From NCBI GenBank assembly GCA_003454415.1, contig DMKG01000294.1, positions 10,001 through 25,600 on the forward strand: a stretch of 15,600 nucleotides of DNA. Direction: 5' to 3'. This document shows positions 1 to 6,495 of this stretch, piece after piece. Positions within the stretch are counted from its first letter, which is position 1. Each line of letters starts with the position of its first letter. The notes beneath the pieces were generated by a model. That model was given only the letters and a program-made list of their open reading frames with translations, was not told the DNA's origin and ran no database searches. The position numbers and the translations under genes are program-made. Source of the DNA: Alphaproteobacteria bacterium (lineage in GTDB: Bacteria; Pseudomonadota; Alphaproteobacteria; UBA11222).

Positions 1-2369
1 ATTTTTGAAGCGGGAATGACGGACGCCGTGGTCTGCGGCGCAGGCAAACCGCCGAGCGTCGCGGTCAGTGGCACGTCGGCGGGACTTCCAGAAACAATGG
101 CTGAAGGCGGTGCGATAAAGCCGCTCAATACCGGCGCGCCTGTGGCGTCGACCCCTCCGGAAAGCGGGGTTCCCGTCGGCATCGTCGTGCGCGGATTGCT
201 GTTCAGCGCATCGATGGTGATGTATCCGCTGGCATTGGCGACAGAGGCCACCTGCGCGGCGCGGGCGGCCGCATCATTAAAAGGAAGGCCAAGGGCTGCG
301 GCGTCCGCTGCGGTGAAATTCAGAACGCCCAGCACGTCGGTGGCGGTCAGCGTGCCCAATGCCGCTTTATCGGCCAGAGAGGCGGGGATTTCCCGCTGCA
401 AACCAATGGCTGGCAGACCTGGTATGGGCGGTGTGCCCTGGTTGATGGCGCCAGCCGGCAACCCAAGGATGTTTTCCTGGATGGCGGCAAGATCCGTAAA
501 GGTTGTCTGCCCGGTCCGCGCAGCCGTCTGATTAAGGGCGGAGGATTGCGTAAACACAAAATTGGGTACAGCCGCGTCAAGAACATTCGCGCCGCCGGGA
601 CCCGCCCCCGCCCCGGCCACGACCTGTTTGAGACCCAGGGCGTCCGGAAAGCCGAAGGGGCTCAACCCTCCGGCTTGCGGCACGCGCGTGGCGAACGCCG
701 TCTGGCCGCTCAGATCATTCGCCAGCGCCGCCTGTTCGGCGAAAGCGTAATTCAATGGCTGATCATGCCGGTAGGTGGCTTCGGCCTGCACGGCAATTCC
801 CATGATCGTGGTGCTCATGCTGAGGCCGATCGTCTCGATATTCTCAGGATAATGCAGACGGTAACTCTGGGTATTGGAGAGAGCGGCAGCCGTGATGTCG
901 TCAATTGTGGCAAGACCGCGGTTAAAGAGCCGCACCATATTGTTGCAGTTGGTGTACCCGCCGGGCAGCGCCAGCGCCAGCCGTCCCGCCGCCAGATCCT
1001 GCACGCTATTGGCGATGGCGTCATTGGGGCCGAAGCCAGGCGCGCCATCCGCGTTGGGATCGAAGGAGAACGGCGTGTTGGCCGAGCCGACGCCATTCGC
1101 CGCCATGGCGAAGGTGCCGCCGCCGGCTCCGATGATGTTACAGGTGGATTGCGCCACTTCGAAGGCGTTGCGGGAGCCGCCGGGCGGTGCGGCGCCCACA
1201 GTTGATCCGAAACCGCCAATTTCACCAGGCAGGGCGGCGAAGGGAGTGATGTGGTATTTGGCTGTCGCTGGATCCTGCCGGGAGAATTCAATGATCGGCA
1301 AACGCGAATGCAGGTTCATGAAATAGAAGCCAAATTCCGTACCCTGATTGAGTTCGGAAGCAAAATAACGCAGCGCGAATCCGAATTCACCGCCATCGTC
1401 AGCATTTTTGTCATTGTTGCGTTCTATGCTGACAGCGGGAACGTTCACACCCTGCGCGCTGTACCACTGGGTTTCATGATCGAGACCATTGGCGATCACG
1501 AAGGGGTTGAAACGCGCATCATCGCCAAAATCATAGGCGCCGCCGCGAATGGGTTGCGATCCGCGGCCGACGATGTCGGCGGCGCTGAAAAAGGTGCCGG
1601 AGGGGTCAGGCACGACATTGTCGCTCTTGAACTGATAGAATCCGTCAATGCTGAAATTATGCGGCAGTCCAAGCGACGCTCGGGCGGCCAGTATGGGCGT
1701 AAAGAACTCCTTCAGCTCCGATCCGGGTTTGCGCACGGCCGCGACATCGATCGGGTTGATCTGGCTGAGGCCGTTCTGAATAAAGGTGCTTTCGCCCCAG
1801 CTGATCACCTGATTGCCCAGCTTCAGCTCCAGATTCTGCTTCCCGACGGCAAAACTGCCGGTCACGAAATAATCCAGCAGTTTTGCGTTTTGGGACACTT
1901 CACTGCGCTGCGGGCTTTCAAGTTCGCGGAATTCCACATTGTCGATGACCGGATCCACAAACGCCGTGCCGCGAACGAAGGCGCCGAAATTTCGCCAGCT
2001 CGCCTGAATTTCGGAAGTGGCCTTCACGGCGCCGGAAAACACGTCCCACTGATCGTAATTCAGATTGCCATCGTCCGAATTGACGCCGGGGGATGAGCCT
2101 CTTTGTAGGCCGGTGCTGTTGCGTTTCTGACAGCCGCCATTGGCGTCGGAGATGTTCTCGCAATCCCTTTCGCTTGTGCGTATGGAAGCGCCTGCGGAGA
2201 GAATGGTGTCAACCGAACCGCTGACTTCTCCGTAGCTGTATTCCACGGCGCCAACAGGCCCGGCCAGCATTACGCCAGCCAAAGCGGTGGTTGAAAACAA
2301 AAAACGGAATACGGGTTTGTGTCCTGCGTTACTGGCGCAATGACGGGCGAACCCATGGTTTATTGACAT
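1..2369 (-). CDS. DUF1302 family outer-membrane-type protein, 3' end outside window
   Basis: The frame is open from the ATG at 2369 to the window edge: 789 codons without a stop, C-terminus missing. AAGGGGGG lies 5 nt upstream. Residues 1-41 form a long signal peptide (basic/polar n-region, hydrophobic core about 20-36, cleavage after Val-Gly-Ala41). The mature start VEYSYGEVSGSVDT, the block GNQVISWGESTFIQ from residue 185 followed by INPIDV, and YPENIETIGLS with YRHDQPLN near 520-540 are typical of DUF1302 (PF06980). The family is of unknown function, probably an outer-membrane barrel, and is often next to DUF1329 genes in lipid- or steroid-degradation loci. C70 and C80 could form a disulfide. 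From about residue 545 the chain becomes a long Ala/Gly/Pro/Thr-rich stretch with no family motif that I recognise. It is separated from the DUF192 gene by 288 bp and probably has its own promoter. The family call is secure; the substrate is unknown. Confidence 0.9.
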   Translation of the reverse strand, partial: MSINHGFARHCASNAGHKPVFRFLFSTTALAGVMLAGPVGAVEYSYGEVSGSVDTILSAGASIRTSERDCENISDANGGCQKRNSTGLQRGSSPGVNSDDGNLNYDQWDVFSGAVKATSEIQASWRNFGAFVRGTAFVDPVIDNVEFRELESPQRSEVSQNAKLLDYFVTGSFAVGKQNLELKLGNQVISWGESTFIQNGLSQINPIDVAAVRKPGSELKEFFTPILAARASLGLPHNFSIDGFYQFKSDNVVPDPSGTFFSAADIVGRGSQPIRGGAYDFGDDARFNPFVIANGLDHETQWYSAQGVNVPAVSIERNNDKNADDGGEFGFALRYFASELNQGTEFGFYFMNLHSRLPIIEFSRQDPATAKYHITPFAALPGEIGGFGSTVGAAPPGGSRNAFEVAQSTCNIIGAGGGTFAMAANGVGSANTPFSFDPNADGAPGFGPNDAIANSVQDLAAGRLALALPGGYTNCNNMVRLFNRGLATIDDITAAALSNTQSYRLHYPENIETIGLSMSTTIMGIAVQAEATYRHDQPLNYAFAEQAALANDLSGQTAFATRVPQAGGLSPFGFPDALGLKQVVAGAGAGPGGANVLDAAVPNFVFTQSSALNQTAARTGQTTFTDLAAIQENILGLPAGAINQGTPPIPGLPAIGLQREIPASLADKAALGTLTATDVLGVLNFTAADAAALGLPFNDAAARAAQVASVANASGYITIDALNSNPRTTMPTGTPLSGGVDATGAPVLSGFIAPPSAIVSGSPADVPLTATLGGLPAPQTTASVIPASK

Positions 2370-2496
2370 GCTGACCCCCCTTGAAAATGGACCTGAGATA
2401 GCCACGCTTTTTTGCTGGCAATTCCCGCCCTTTGCACCCACAGAGAAGAGATCAATGAAGGCGGAAAGTGTCGCAGTTCTTGTTATTGATCTACCG

Positions 2497-2530
2497 GACA
2501 GTAGCCTATGCCAGTTGTTGAGTGGCTGTC
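2497..2530. other. Imperfect stem-loop in the DUF1302 upstream region
   Basis: On the plus strand GACA-GTA-GCC can pair with GGC-TGTC, giving a 7-bp stem with a 3-nt bulge and a loop of about 17 nt; GCCA/TGGC is an alternative inner stem. The plus strand continues with ATTTATTTTT, so as an intrinsic terminator it would face the plus direction, where no gene ends. It could block antisense transcription or be chance. Seen by eye only; no folding energy was calculated. Confidence 0.2.
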
Positions 2531-2534
2531 ATTT

Positions 2535-2563
2535 ATTTTTACTGACCGGTTACTCATTTTTAC
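2535..2563. promoter_or_regulatory. Putative operator: paired ATTTTTAC repeats around ACCGGT
   Basis: ATTTTTAC occurs at 2535-2542 and again at 2556-2563, a 21-bp period (two helical turns). Between and overlapping them lies ACTGACCGGTTACT (2541-2554), a partly symmetric sequence centred on ACCGGT; such cores occur in operators of TetR-type repressors. It sits about 165-195 bp upstream of the DUF1302 start codon. The repeats are seen directly; the operator role is inference, and no regulator gene is in the window. Confidence 0.3.
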
Positions 2564-2657
2564 CCTGTGCGGCAAAAATACAATTCTGGCAAGAGATTGC
2601 GGCGCGCGACAAAGAGACAAATATTATTTTAAATCAATGCCTTGTTAGAGATTCATT

Positions 2658-3173
2658 TCAAGGAGACGGAAGCTTTTGCGCCACGGTATTCCATGCGGGT
2701 GGCGGCCAAACGCCAGAGCGGGGAGCGGTTAATCCCTTGTCCTGGAAGAGGGGGTGCAGCACCTTGTCGCCGGGTCTGATCCCTTTCCGGGCGCAGGTTC
2801 CGCCATTCAGTTCCAGTACGGCCAGAACGGGGCCACGCGACTGGATCGGGGTGAGGGTTTCCGGGATGGCGCGCTCGACGATGTTGACGATCACACCGTC
2901 AGCGTTGATAAACACAATATCGAGCGGGATAAACGTGTTTTTCATCCACATGGCGACCGGCGCCATTTGCGAGAAGTCAAACAGCATTCCCGCATCCGCC
3001 GCCAGCTCTGTGCGATACATGAGGCCGAGCGATCGTTTTTCCGGCGTATCGGCTATCTCGACAGAAAACGCCGCGTCGCCTGTGCGGGTCTTGATGATCA
3101 GCCGGTCTTTCGCGCCAGCCAGGGCCGCAACCGGATACAGAATGATCAGCACGAAAAGGAAAAGCGCGCGCAT
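2658..3173 (-). CDS. Exported DUF192 family protein
   Basis: 171 residues, DUF192 (PF02643). An N-terminal signal peptide spans residues 1-19 (Arg2, hydrophobic core, Ala-Leu-Ala cleavage site), so the protein should be periplasmic or membrane-attached. The family hallmarks follow in order: EIADTPEKRSLGLMYRTEL near 39-57, GMLFDF, then MWMKNTFIPLDIVFI near 75-90, and a final IRPGDKV segment. No biochemical role is established for the family; an older name is upf0127. The start is the first ATG after the upstream stop, 14 bp past the cold-shock gene, with only a weak purine-rich GAAGAA as ribosome site, so translation may depend on the upstream gene. The C-terminal 20-25 residues past the domain are Pro-rich and unremarkable. 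No terminator is visible after the stop. Confidence 0.93.
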   Translation of the reverse strand: MRALFLFVLIILYPVAALAGAKDRLIIKTRTGDAAFSVEIADTPEKRSLGLMYRTELAADAGMLFDFSQMAPVAMWMKNTFIPLDIVFINADGVIVNIVERAIPETLTPIQSRGPVLAVLELNGGTCARKGIRPGDKVLHPLFQDKGLTAPRSGVWPPPAWNTVAQKLPSP

Positions 3174-3187
3174 GGAAATGGATTCTT

Positions 3188-3715
3188 CTATACCCTGATT
3201 TCCAGCACCATTAGCCCTTTTGGTCCAGCGCCGGTTATCACACGTATCTTCTGTCCCGGAGCTACGGTTTCCATTCCGCTGGCGCGTAAGGTTTGCATGT
3301 GCAGGAAGATGTCCGGTTCGCCATTTTCCAGCGTTACAAATCCATAGCCCCGCACCCTATTGAACCACTTTACCGTGGCGGTTTGAAATTCTCCCGCAGT
3401 TTGAATCGGAGTTTTTGTGCGCGGGCCGCGTGATTGAGAATCCGCGATTGCCGTGCTATTATCGACGCCTGTTATTTGAACCGCCTGCAATCCCTTGGGA
3501 GAAGGGCTGGCAAGACATTCTATTGTGGCGCCCTGATAAGCGATGTCATATCCCGCCTGACGCAGGCAGGTATTATGCAAAAGCACATCGCCGAATTTCG
3601 AGTCGTCAGGACTGATGAAGCCATAGCCTTTCACCGGATCATACCACTTAACGGTGCCGGTTATATTTTGAATGCCGGATTTTGCTTCGTCGCCTGTATT
3701 CACATTATGATTCAT
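3188..3715 (-). CDS. Cold-shock protein with two cold-shock domains
   Basis: 175 residues with two CSD (PF00313) nucleic-acid-binding OB folds, about residues 17-85 and 111-175, joined by a Ser/Thr/Arg-rich linker. In domain 1 the RNP1-type motif is KGYGFI (29-34) and RNP2-type is DVLLH (43-47). In domain 2 they are RGYGFV (122-127) and DIFLH (135-139). VKWY and VKWF open the domains. Such proteins bind single-stranded RNA or DNA and melt mRNA structure, often at low temperature or in stationary phase. The ATG at 3715 is fixed by an in-frame TGA two codons upstream (TGA AAA ATG). The Shine-Dalgarno signal is weak. The long AT-rich leader is consistent with regulation through RNA structure. 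It is first in an apparent operon with the DUF192 gene. Confidence 0.95.
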   Translation of the reverse strand: MNHNVNTGDEAKSGIQNITGTVKWYDPVKGYGFISPDDSKFGDVLLHNTCLRQAGYDIAYQGATIECLASPSPKGLQAVQITGVDNSTAIADSQSRGPRTKTPIQTAGEFQTATVKWFNRVRGYGFVTLENGEPDIFLHMQTLRASGMETVAPGQKIRVITGAGPKGLMVLEIRV

Positions 3716-3943
3716 TTTTCACAGTGTTGTCTCTGCAAGGCATAGCTTTCGTTTTTCAGATGGAGTTTACTTTGGAATTAGATTTTGGGAAGTTTTTTAG
3801 ATACAAAATTGGTAATTAGAGACTGGATGTATATTGGTTATTTTGGAAACCTTTTCGACTCTATGTAGTTTTTGTTCATGGATCTTGCGGATAGACTTTT
3901 CTGTTTAGCAGAATATTTCTAATTTGGATGAGGAGAACCCTAG
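3716..3943. promoter_or_regulatory. AT-rich divergent promoter region
   Basis: These 228 bp separate the cold-shock operon (minus) from the antiporter operon (plus) and are strikingly AT-rich, with many T and A runs. Both operons must start here. Weak candidates by eye: plus strand TTGCGG (about 3885) with CAGAAT 18 nt downstream; minus strand TTGTAT with TCTAAT 18 nt downstream, about 3770-3805. Neither is strong. No gene, tRNA or known riboswitch was recognised. Confidence 0.55.
3931..3935 (+). promoter_or_regulatory. Shine-Dalgarno AGGAG pointing to a CTG start of mrpE
   Basis: AGGAG ends 8 nt before the CTG at 3944, an ideal spacing. The first in-frame ATG (3971) has no purine-rich site before it, and an in-frame TAG sits directly upstream of the CTG. 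This site therefore decides the start in favour of a non-ATG codon. Confidence 0.6.
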
Positions 3944-4459
3944 CTGATACGACTGTCTGTTACCTATGTCATGCTGTTCGCATTGTGGCTGGCTTTGTCA
4001 GGCTATTTTAATGCATTGCAGCTAGGGTTGGGGCTCACAGCTTGCGCTCTGGTGATAGGGCTCACGGCGTTGATGCGTCAGCCCGGGGTGCTGTTCCTGC
4101 GTGTGAACTGGCGCCTGTTCCAGTATATTGGCTGGCTGCTGCGTGAGATCTTTTACAGCAATCTAAAGGTCGCGCAGATCATACTCGATCCGAAATTGCC
4201 CATACGCCCGGTATTGTTTTGGGCTCCGGCAAACCAGAGATCCGATATTGGCCGGGTTATTTTCGCGAACAGCATCACCTTGACCCCGGGAACGATTTCC
4301 CTGGATATTTCTGAACAGGGGGATCAGATCCTCGTTCACGCTTTGCATGAAGGGATGGCGTGGGGAAAAGAAGGCTGTGAGATGGATGCGCGTGTGCGCG
4401 ATCTTGAAAAACACCTAACAGATCTTGATAAACACCTAACAATGGAGGCGGCGTCCTAG
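3944..4459 (+). CDS. mrpE: Antiporter subunit MrpE (MnhE/MbhA-like)
   Basis: 171 residues from a CTG start. MrpE family (PF01899), a small membrane subunit needed for assembly and function of Mrp-type Na+(K+)/H+ antiporters. The start is unusual: the frame opens TAG-CTG-ATA-CGA, with AGGAG 8 nt before the CTG. The resulting N-terminus (M)IRLSVTYVMLFALWLALSG fits the family, whereas the ATG at 3971 would delete nine residues and lacks a ribosome site. Two membrane helices cover about residues 8-42, followed by the cytoplasmic domain with NSITLTPGT (109-117) and HALHEG. The tail carries a duplicated heptapeptide, DLEKHLT-DLDKHLT, from a 21-bp tandem repeat. It is the first gene of the antiporter operon; mrpF starts 2 nt after its stop. 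The ATG start remains an alternative. Confidence 0.92.
   Translation: MIRLSVTYVMLFALWLALSGYFNALQLGLGLTACALVIGLTALMRQPGVLFLRVNWRLFQYIGWLLREIFYSNLKVAQIILDPKLPIRPVLFWAPANQRSDIGRVIFANSITLTPGTISLDISEQGDQILVHALHEGMAWGKEGCEMDARVRDLEKHLTDLDKHLTMEAAS
4400..4441 (+). repeat. 21-bp tandem duplication at the 3' end of mrpE
   Basis: Two adjacent 21-bp units, 4400-4420 and 4421-4441, differ at one position (A versus T), 20 of 21 identical. Being a multiple of three, the duplication keeps frame and encodes DLEKHLT then DLDKHLT. It is an in-frame, apparently recent slippage-type duplication just before the stop codon. Confidence 0.9.
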
Positions 4460-4461
4460 CG

Positions 4462-4731
4462 GTGTTCATATTTGCAGGCATAGTCATCCTTTGCGCGATG
4501 GCGATGGCCCTGGTGCGTCTTGTATCAGGCCCGACAGCCTACGACCGCGTCTTGGCGGTCAATATGTTTGGGACGAAAATGGTGCTGTTAATTGCAGCTA
4601 TCGGCTTTCTGACCGGGCGGCCTGATTTTCTCGATATCGCGCTTGCCTACGCCATCATCAATTTCATAGGTGGCGTTGCGTTTATGAAATTCATCCGTTA
4701 CTGGACACGCGCGGAAACAGTCAGAAAATGA
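4462..4731 (+). CDS. mrpF: Antiporter subunit MrpF (MnhF/MbhB-like)
   Basis: 89 residues, MrpF family (PF04066), three predicted membrane helices, normal length. The motifs GPTAYDRVLAVNMFGTK (23-39) and PDFLDIALAYAIINFIGG (54-71) are diagnostic. MrpF is one of the small hydrophobic subunits of the Mrp complex. The start is GTG at 4462: an in-frame TAA at 4429 rules out longer forms and no other start codon lies between. GGAGG (4444-4448) lies within the end of mrpE, 13 nt away, somewhat far, so coupling to mrpE translation is likely. The stop is followed by a 41-bp gap containing a GGCCGGCC palindrome before mrpG. Confidence 0.95.
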   Translation: MFIFAGIVILCAMAMALVRLVSGPTAYDRVLAVNMFGTKMVLLIAAIGFLTGRPDFLDIALAYAIINFIGGVAFMKFIRYWTRAETVRK

Positions 4732-4772
4732 ATCCGCCCGCTGGCCGGCCGTGATAATGAGGCGCCATAACG

Positions 4773-5132
4773 ATGATTGAAGCCTGGAATCTGATATGTC
4801 TCATTCTCGGATGGATTCTGATCCTTATCGGAAGCGGGTTTATTTTCATTGGAGCGCTGGGCGTTCTGCGCATGCCTGATGTGTTTACCAGACAGCATGC
4901 CGCCGGCCTTACGGACACTCTGGGAAGCGGATTTATACTTGGCGGATTTATATTGCAGTCGGGATTTAGCCAGACAAGCTTGAAACTGGGGCTGATATTT
5001 CTCTTCATTTATTTTACTTCTCCTGTTGCTGCGCACGCGCTTGCCTACGCAGCCTACAGCAGGGGGCAAGGGACGCCGCCAGAGGAAGATCGTTTGAAGG
5101 CAGAGGAGAAGGCCGCATCGAACACGCCATAA
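4773..5132 (+). CDS. mrpG: Antiporter subunit MrpG (MnhG/MbhC-like)
   Basis: 119 residues, MrpG/PhaG family (PF03334), three membrane helices over about residues 6-90 and a charged tail (RLKAEEKAASNTP). The family signature GALGVLRMPDVFTRQHAAGLTDTLG spans residues 27-51 (27-29, then the conserved VLRMPD and HAAG). The ATG at 4773 is preceded by TGAGGCG. MrpG is a small subunit of the antiporter membrane domain. Its last codons contain the AGGAG ribosome site for the next gene, and the two reading frames overlap by about 16 nt if that gene starts at the ATC at 5117. Confidence 0.95.
   Translation: MIEAWNLICLILGWILILIGSGFIFIGALGVLRMPDVFTRQHAAGLTDTLGSGFILGGFILQSGFSQTSLKLGLIFLFIYFTSPVAAHALAYAAYSRGQGTPPEEDRLKAEEKAASNTP
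5104..5108 (+). promoter_or_regulatory. Shine-Dalgarno AGGAG pointing to an ATC start of the MbhDE-like gene
   Basis: AGGAG within the 3' end of mrpG is followed after exactly 8 nt by ATC (5117), in frame with the MbhDE-like protein. No ATG, GTG or TTG occurs in that frame from at least 5042 up to the GTG at 5201. The next canonical start (5201) has no comparable ribosome site and would remove the first membrane helix. Confidence 0.5.
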
Positions 5133-5659
5133 ATATCACCCTGTTCGCCTTCCTGCTGATTACCGCCCTAGCGATCGTCCGATTACGCAATCTGGTCGTC
5201 GTGTCGGTTCTGGGGAGCGTTTTCAGCCTGCTGAGCGCCGGACTTTTTGTAGCCATGGACGCGGTGGATGTGGCTTTCACCGAAGCGGCGGTGGGTGCGG
5301 GAGTTTCGCTGGTGTTTTTTCTTGCCGCGCTGGCTCTGACGGAACATGAAGAAACGCCCGTCACACGAGGTAATGTATTTCCGCTTCTTGTTGCTGTACT
5401 GACAGGCGTGCTGCTGATCTATGGCTTGCTGGAGGCGCCTCCTTTCGGCAGTGCGGACGCCCCTGCGCACCTTCACGTCGCGCCCGAATATTTATCCAAA
5501 ACAGAAGCGCAGATCGGCGTGCCCAATATTGTCAGCGCAGTATTGGCCAGTTATCGCGGATTTGATACTCTAGGAGAGGCGGGAGTGATTTTCACGGCAG
5601 GAATCGGCGTCCTGCTTTTGCTGAATGGCGGTTTGCCAAAGGGAAAGGGCAGGGAGTAA
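5117..5659 (+). CDS. MbhD/MbhE-like antiporter subunit (C-terminal part of MrpA)
   Basis: 180 residues if begun at the ATC at 5117. It corresponds to the C-terminal region of MrpA, here a separate gene: an MbhD-like half (DUF4040, PF13244; residues about 5-85, motif DAVDVAFTEAAVGAG at 48-62) and an MbhE-like half (about 90-175, with GVPNIVSAVLASYRGFDTLGE and a final hydrophobic helix). About five or six membrane helices. The start is odd: the helix LFAFLLITALAIV lies before the first canonical start (GTG 5201), so translation probably begins at ATC (5117, AGGAG 8 nt upstream), or at ATA 5129 or CTG 5141. A base error is another explanation. Its stop TAATG overlaps the mrpB start by one base. 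The N-terminal MrpA half is encoded separately at 8000-9514. Confidence 0.88.
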   Translation: MEHAINITLFAFLLITALAIVRLRNLVVVSVLGSVFSLLSAGLFVAMDAVDVAFTEAAVGAGVSLVFFLAALALTEHEETPVTRGNVFPLLVAVLTGVLLIYGLLEAPPFGSADAPAHLHVAPEYLSKTEAQIGVPNIVSAVLASYRGFDTLGEAGVIFTAGIGVLLLLNGGLPKGKGRE

Positions 5660-6102
5660 TGGCGGATATTCGTCATCATATCATCTTGCGCGAGTGCGTA
5701 CGGGTCCTGATTCCTGTGATTTTGCTGTTCGCGCTCTATGTGCAGACCCATGGTGATTTCAGCCCGGGGGGCGGTTTTCAGGCAGGAGTGATTTTCGCCT
5801 CTGGCCTGATCCTCTATGGGTTGGTTTTTGGACAGGAAGCGTTGCTGGAGTTCGCCCCATTGCATATTCTGGCGCGGGTGATGGCGTTGGGATGGCTTCT
5901 TTATGTAGGGGTGGGATTTGCATGCCTCGCAATGGGAGGAAATTATCTGGAATATTATGTCCTGAATGCCGATCCGCTCGCCGGTCAGCATCTGGGCATT
6001 TTTCTGATAGAATTGGGAGTCGGGGTGACGGTCGCCGCCACCATGGTTGTGATCTTTATCTGTTTCACTGCGCGTCAACTGCCCGCGCCAGCGGACGATT
6101 AA
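5659..6102 (+). CDS. mrpB: Antiporter subunit MrpB (MnhB/MbhF-like)
   Basis: 147 residues, MnhB family (PF04039), four predicted membrane helices. The family motif THGDFSPGGGFQAGVI starts at residue 30 (P36, G37-G39, F40), and LGIFLIELGVGVTV lies near 112-125. The ATG overlaps the previous stop (TAATG) and is preceded by AAAGGGCAGGGAG. MrpB is a required small subunit of the Mrp complex and is equivalent to MbhF of archaeal complexes. mrpC starts 6 nt after its stop. Confidence 0.96.
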   Translation: MADIRHHIILRECVRVLIPVILLFALYVQTHGDFSPGGGFQAGVIFASGLILYGLVFGQEALLEFAPLHILARVMALGWLLYVGVGFACLAMGGNYLEYYVLNADPLAGQHLGIFLIELGVGVTVAATMVVIFICFTARQLPAPADD

Positions 6103-6108
6103 GCGCCG

Positions 6109-6495
6109 GTGGACAAGAATTTCTTTCTCGCCAATTATAATTACTGGGCCGTCGTTGTTCTGATGATGTCGGGGTTTTATGTCGTCTTGTCCCGGAATCA
6201 TTTGATCAAGAAGATTGTCGGACTGAATGTCTTTCAGGTGTCAGTCTTCCTGCTTTACATCAGCGTAGGGAAAATCATCGGAGGCACGGCCCCGATCTTA
6301 ACCGGAAAGCCTGAACTGTTTTCAAATCCTTTGCCGCATGTTCTGATCCTGACGGCGATTGTCGTGGCGATATCGACCACGGCGATTGCTCTTTCTCTGG
6401 CCGTTCGCATCCATGAGGCTTTTGGCACGCTGGATGAGGCAGGGCTTATCGCCATAGAACACGCCATCGAGCGCGAGAGCGTCCAAAGCCAATGA
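6109..6495 (+). CDS. mrpC: Antiporter subunit MrpC (NuoK-like)
   Basis: 128 residues, NuoK/MrpC family (PF00420), three membrane helices. Recognisable are SGFYVVLSRNHLIKKIVGLN (21-40), a NuoK-type segment, and GGTAPIL. It is equivalent to NuoK of complex I and MbhG. The start is GTG at 6109, 6 nt after mrpB, with no strong ribosome site, so it probably depends on translational coupling. The stop overlaps the mrpD start (ATGA). Confidence 0.95.
   Translation: MDKNFFLANYNYWAVVVLMMSGFYVVLSRNHLIKKIVGLNVFQVSVFLLYISVGKIIGGTAPILTGKPELFSNPLPHVLILTAIVVAISTTAIALSLAVRIHEAFGTLDEAGLIAIEHAIERESVQSQ

Larger units (their letters stand above)
2370..2657 (-). promoter_or_regulatory. Intergenic control region upstream of the DUF1302 gene
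   Basis: This 288-bp gap between two minus-strand genes is more AT-rich than the coding DNA around it and contains no credible gene. It probably holds the DUF1302 promoter, but I could not pick a convincing -35/-10 pair on the minus strand. The parts worth noting are the direct-repeat/palindrome element and the hairpin, listed separately. Confidence 0.5.

Noticed and set aside
546..2096. Several plus-strand frames of 150-281 codons in the left part
   Set aside because: All are opposite the DUF1302 gene, which is continuous in one frame with a signal peptide and family motifs.
2368..3198. Plus-strand 276-codon open frame
   Set aside because: It lies mostly opposite the well-supported DUF192 gene, its product matches nothing recognisable, and its first part covers the AT-rich control region.
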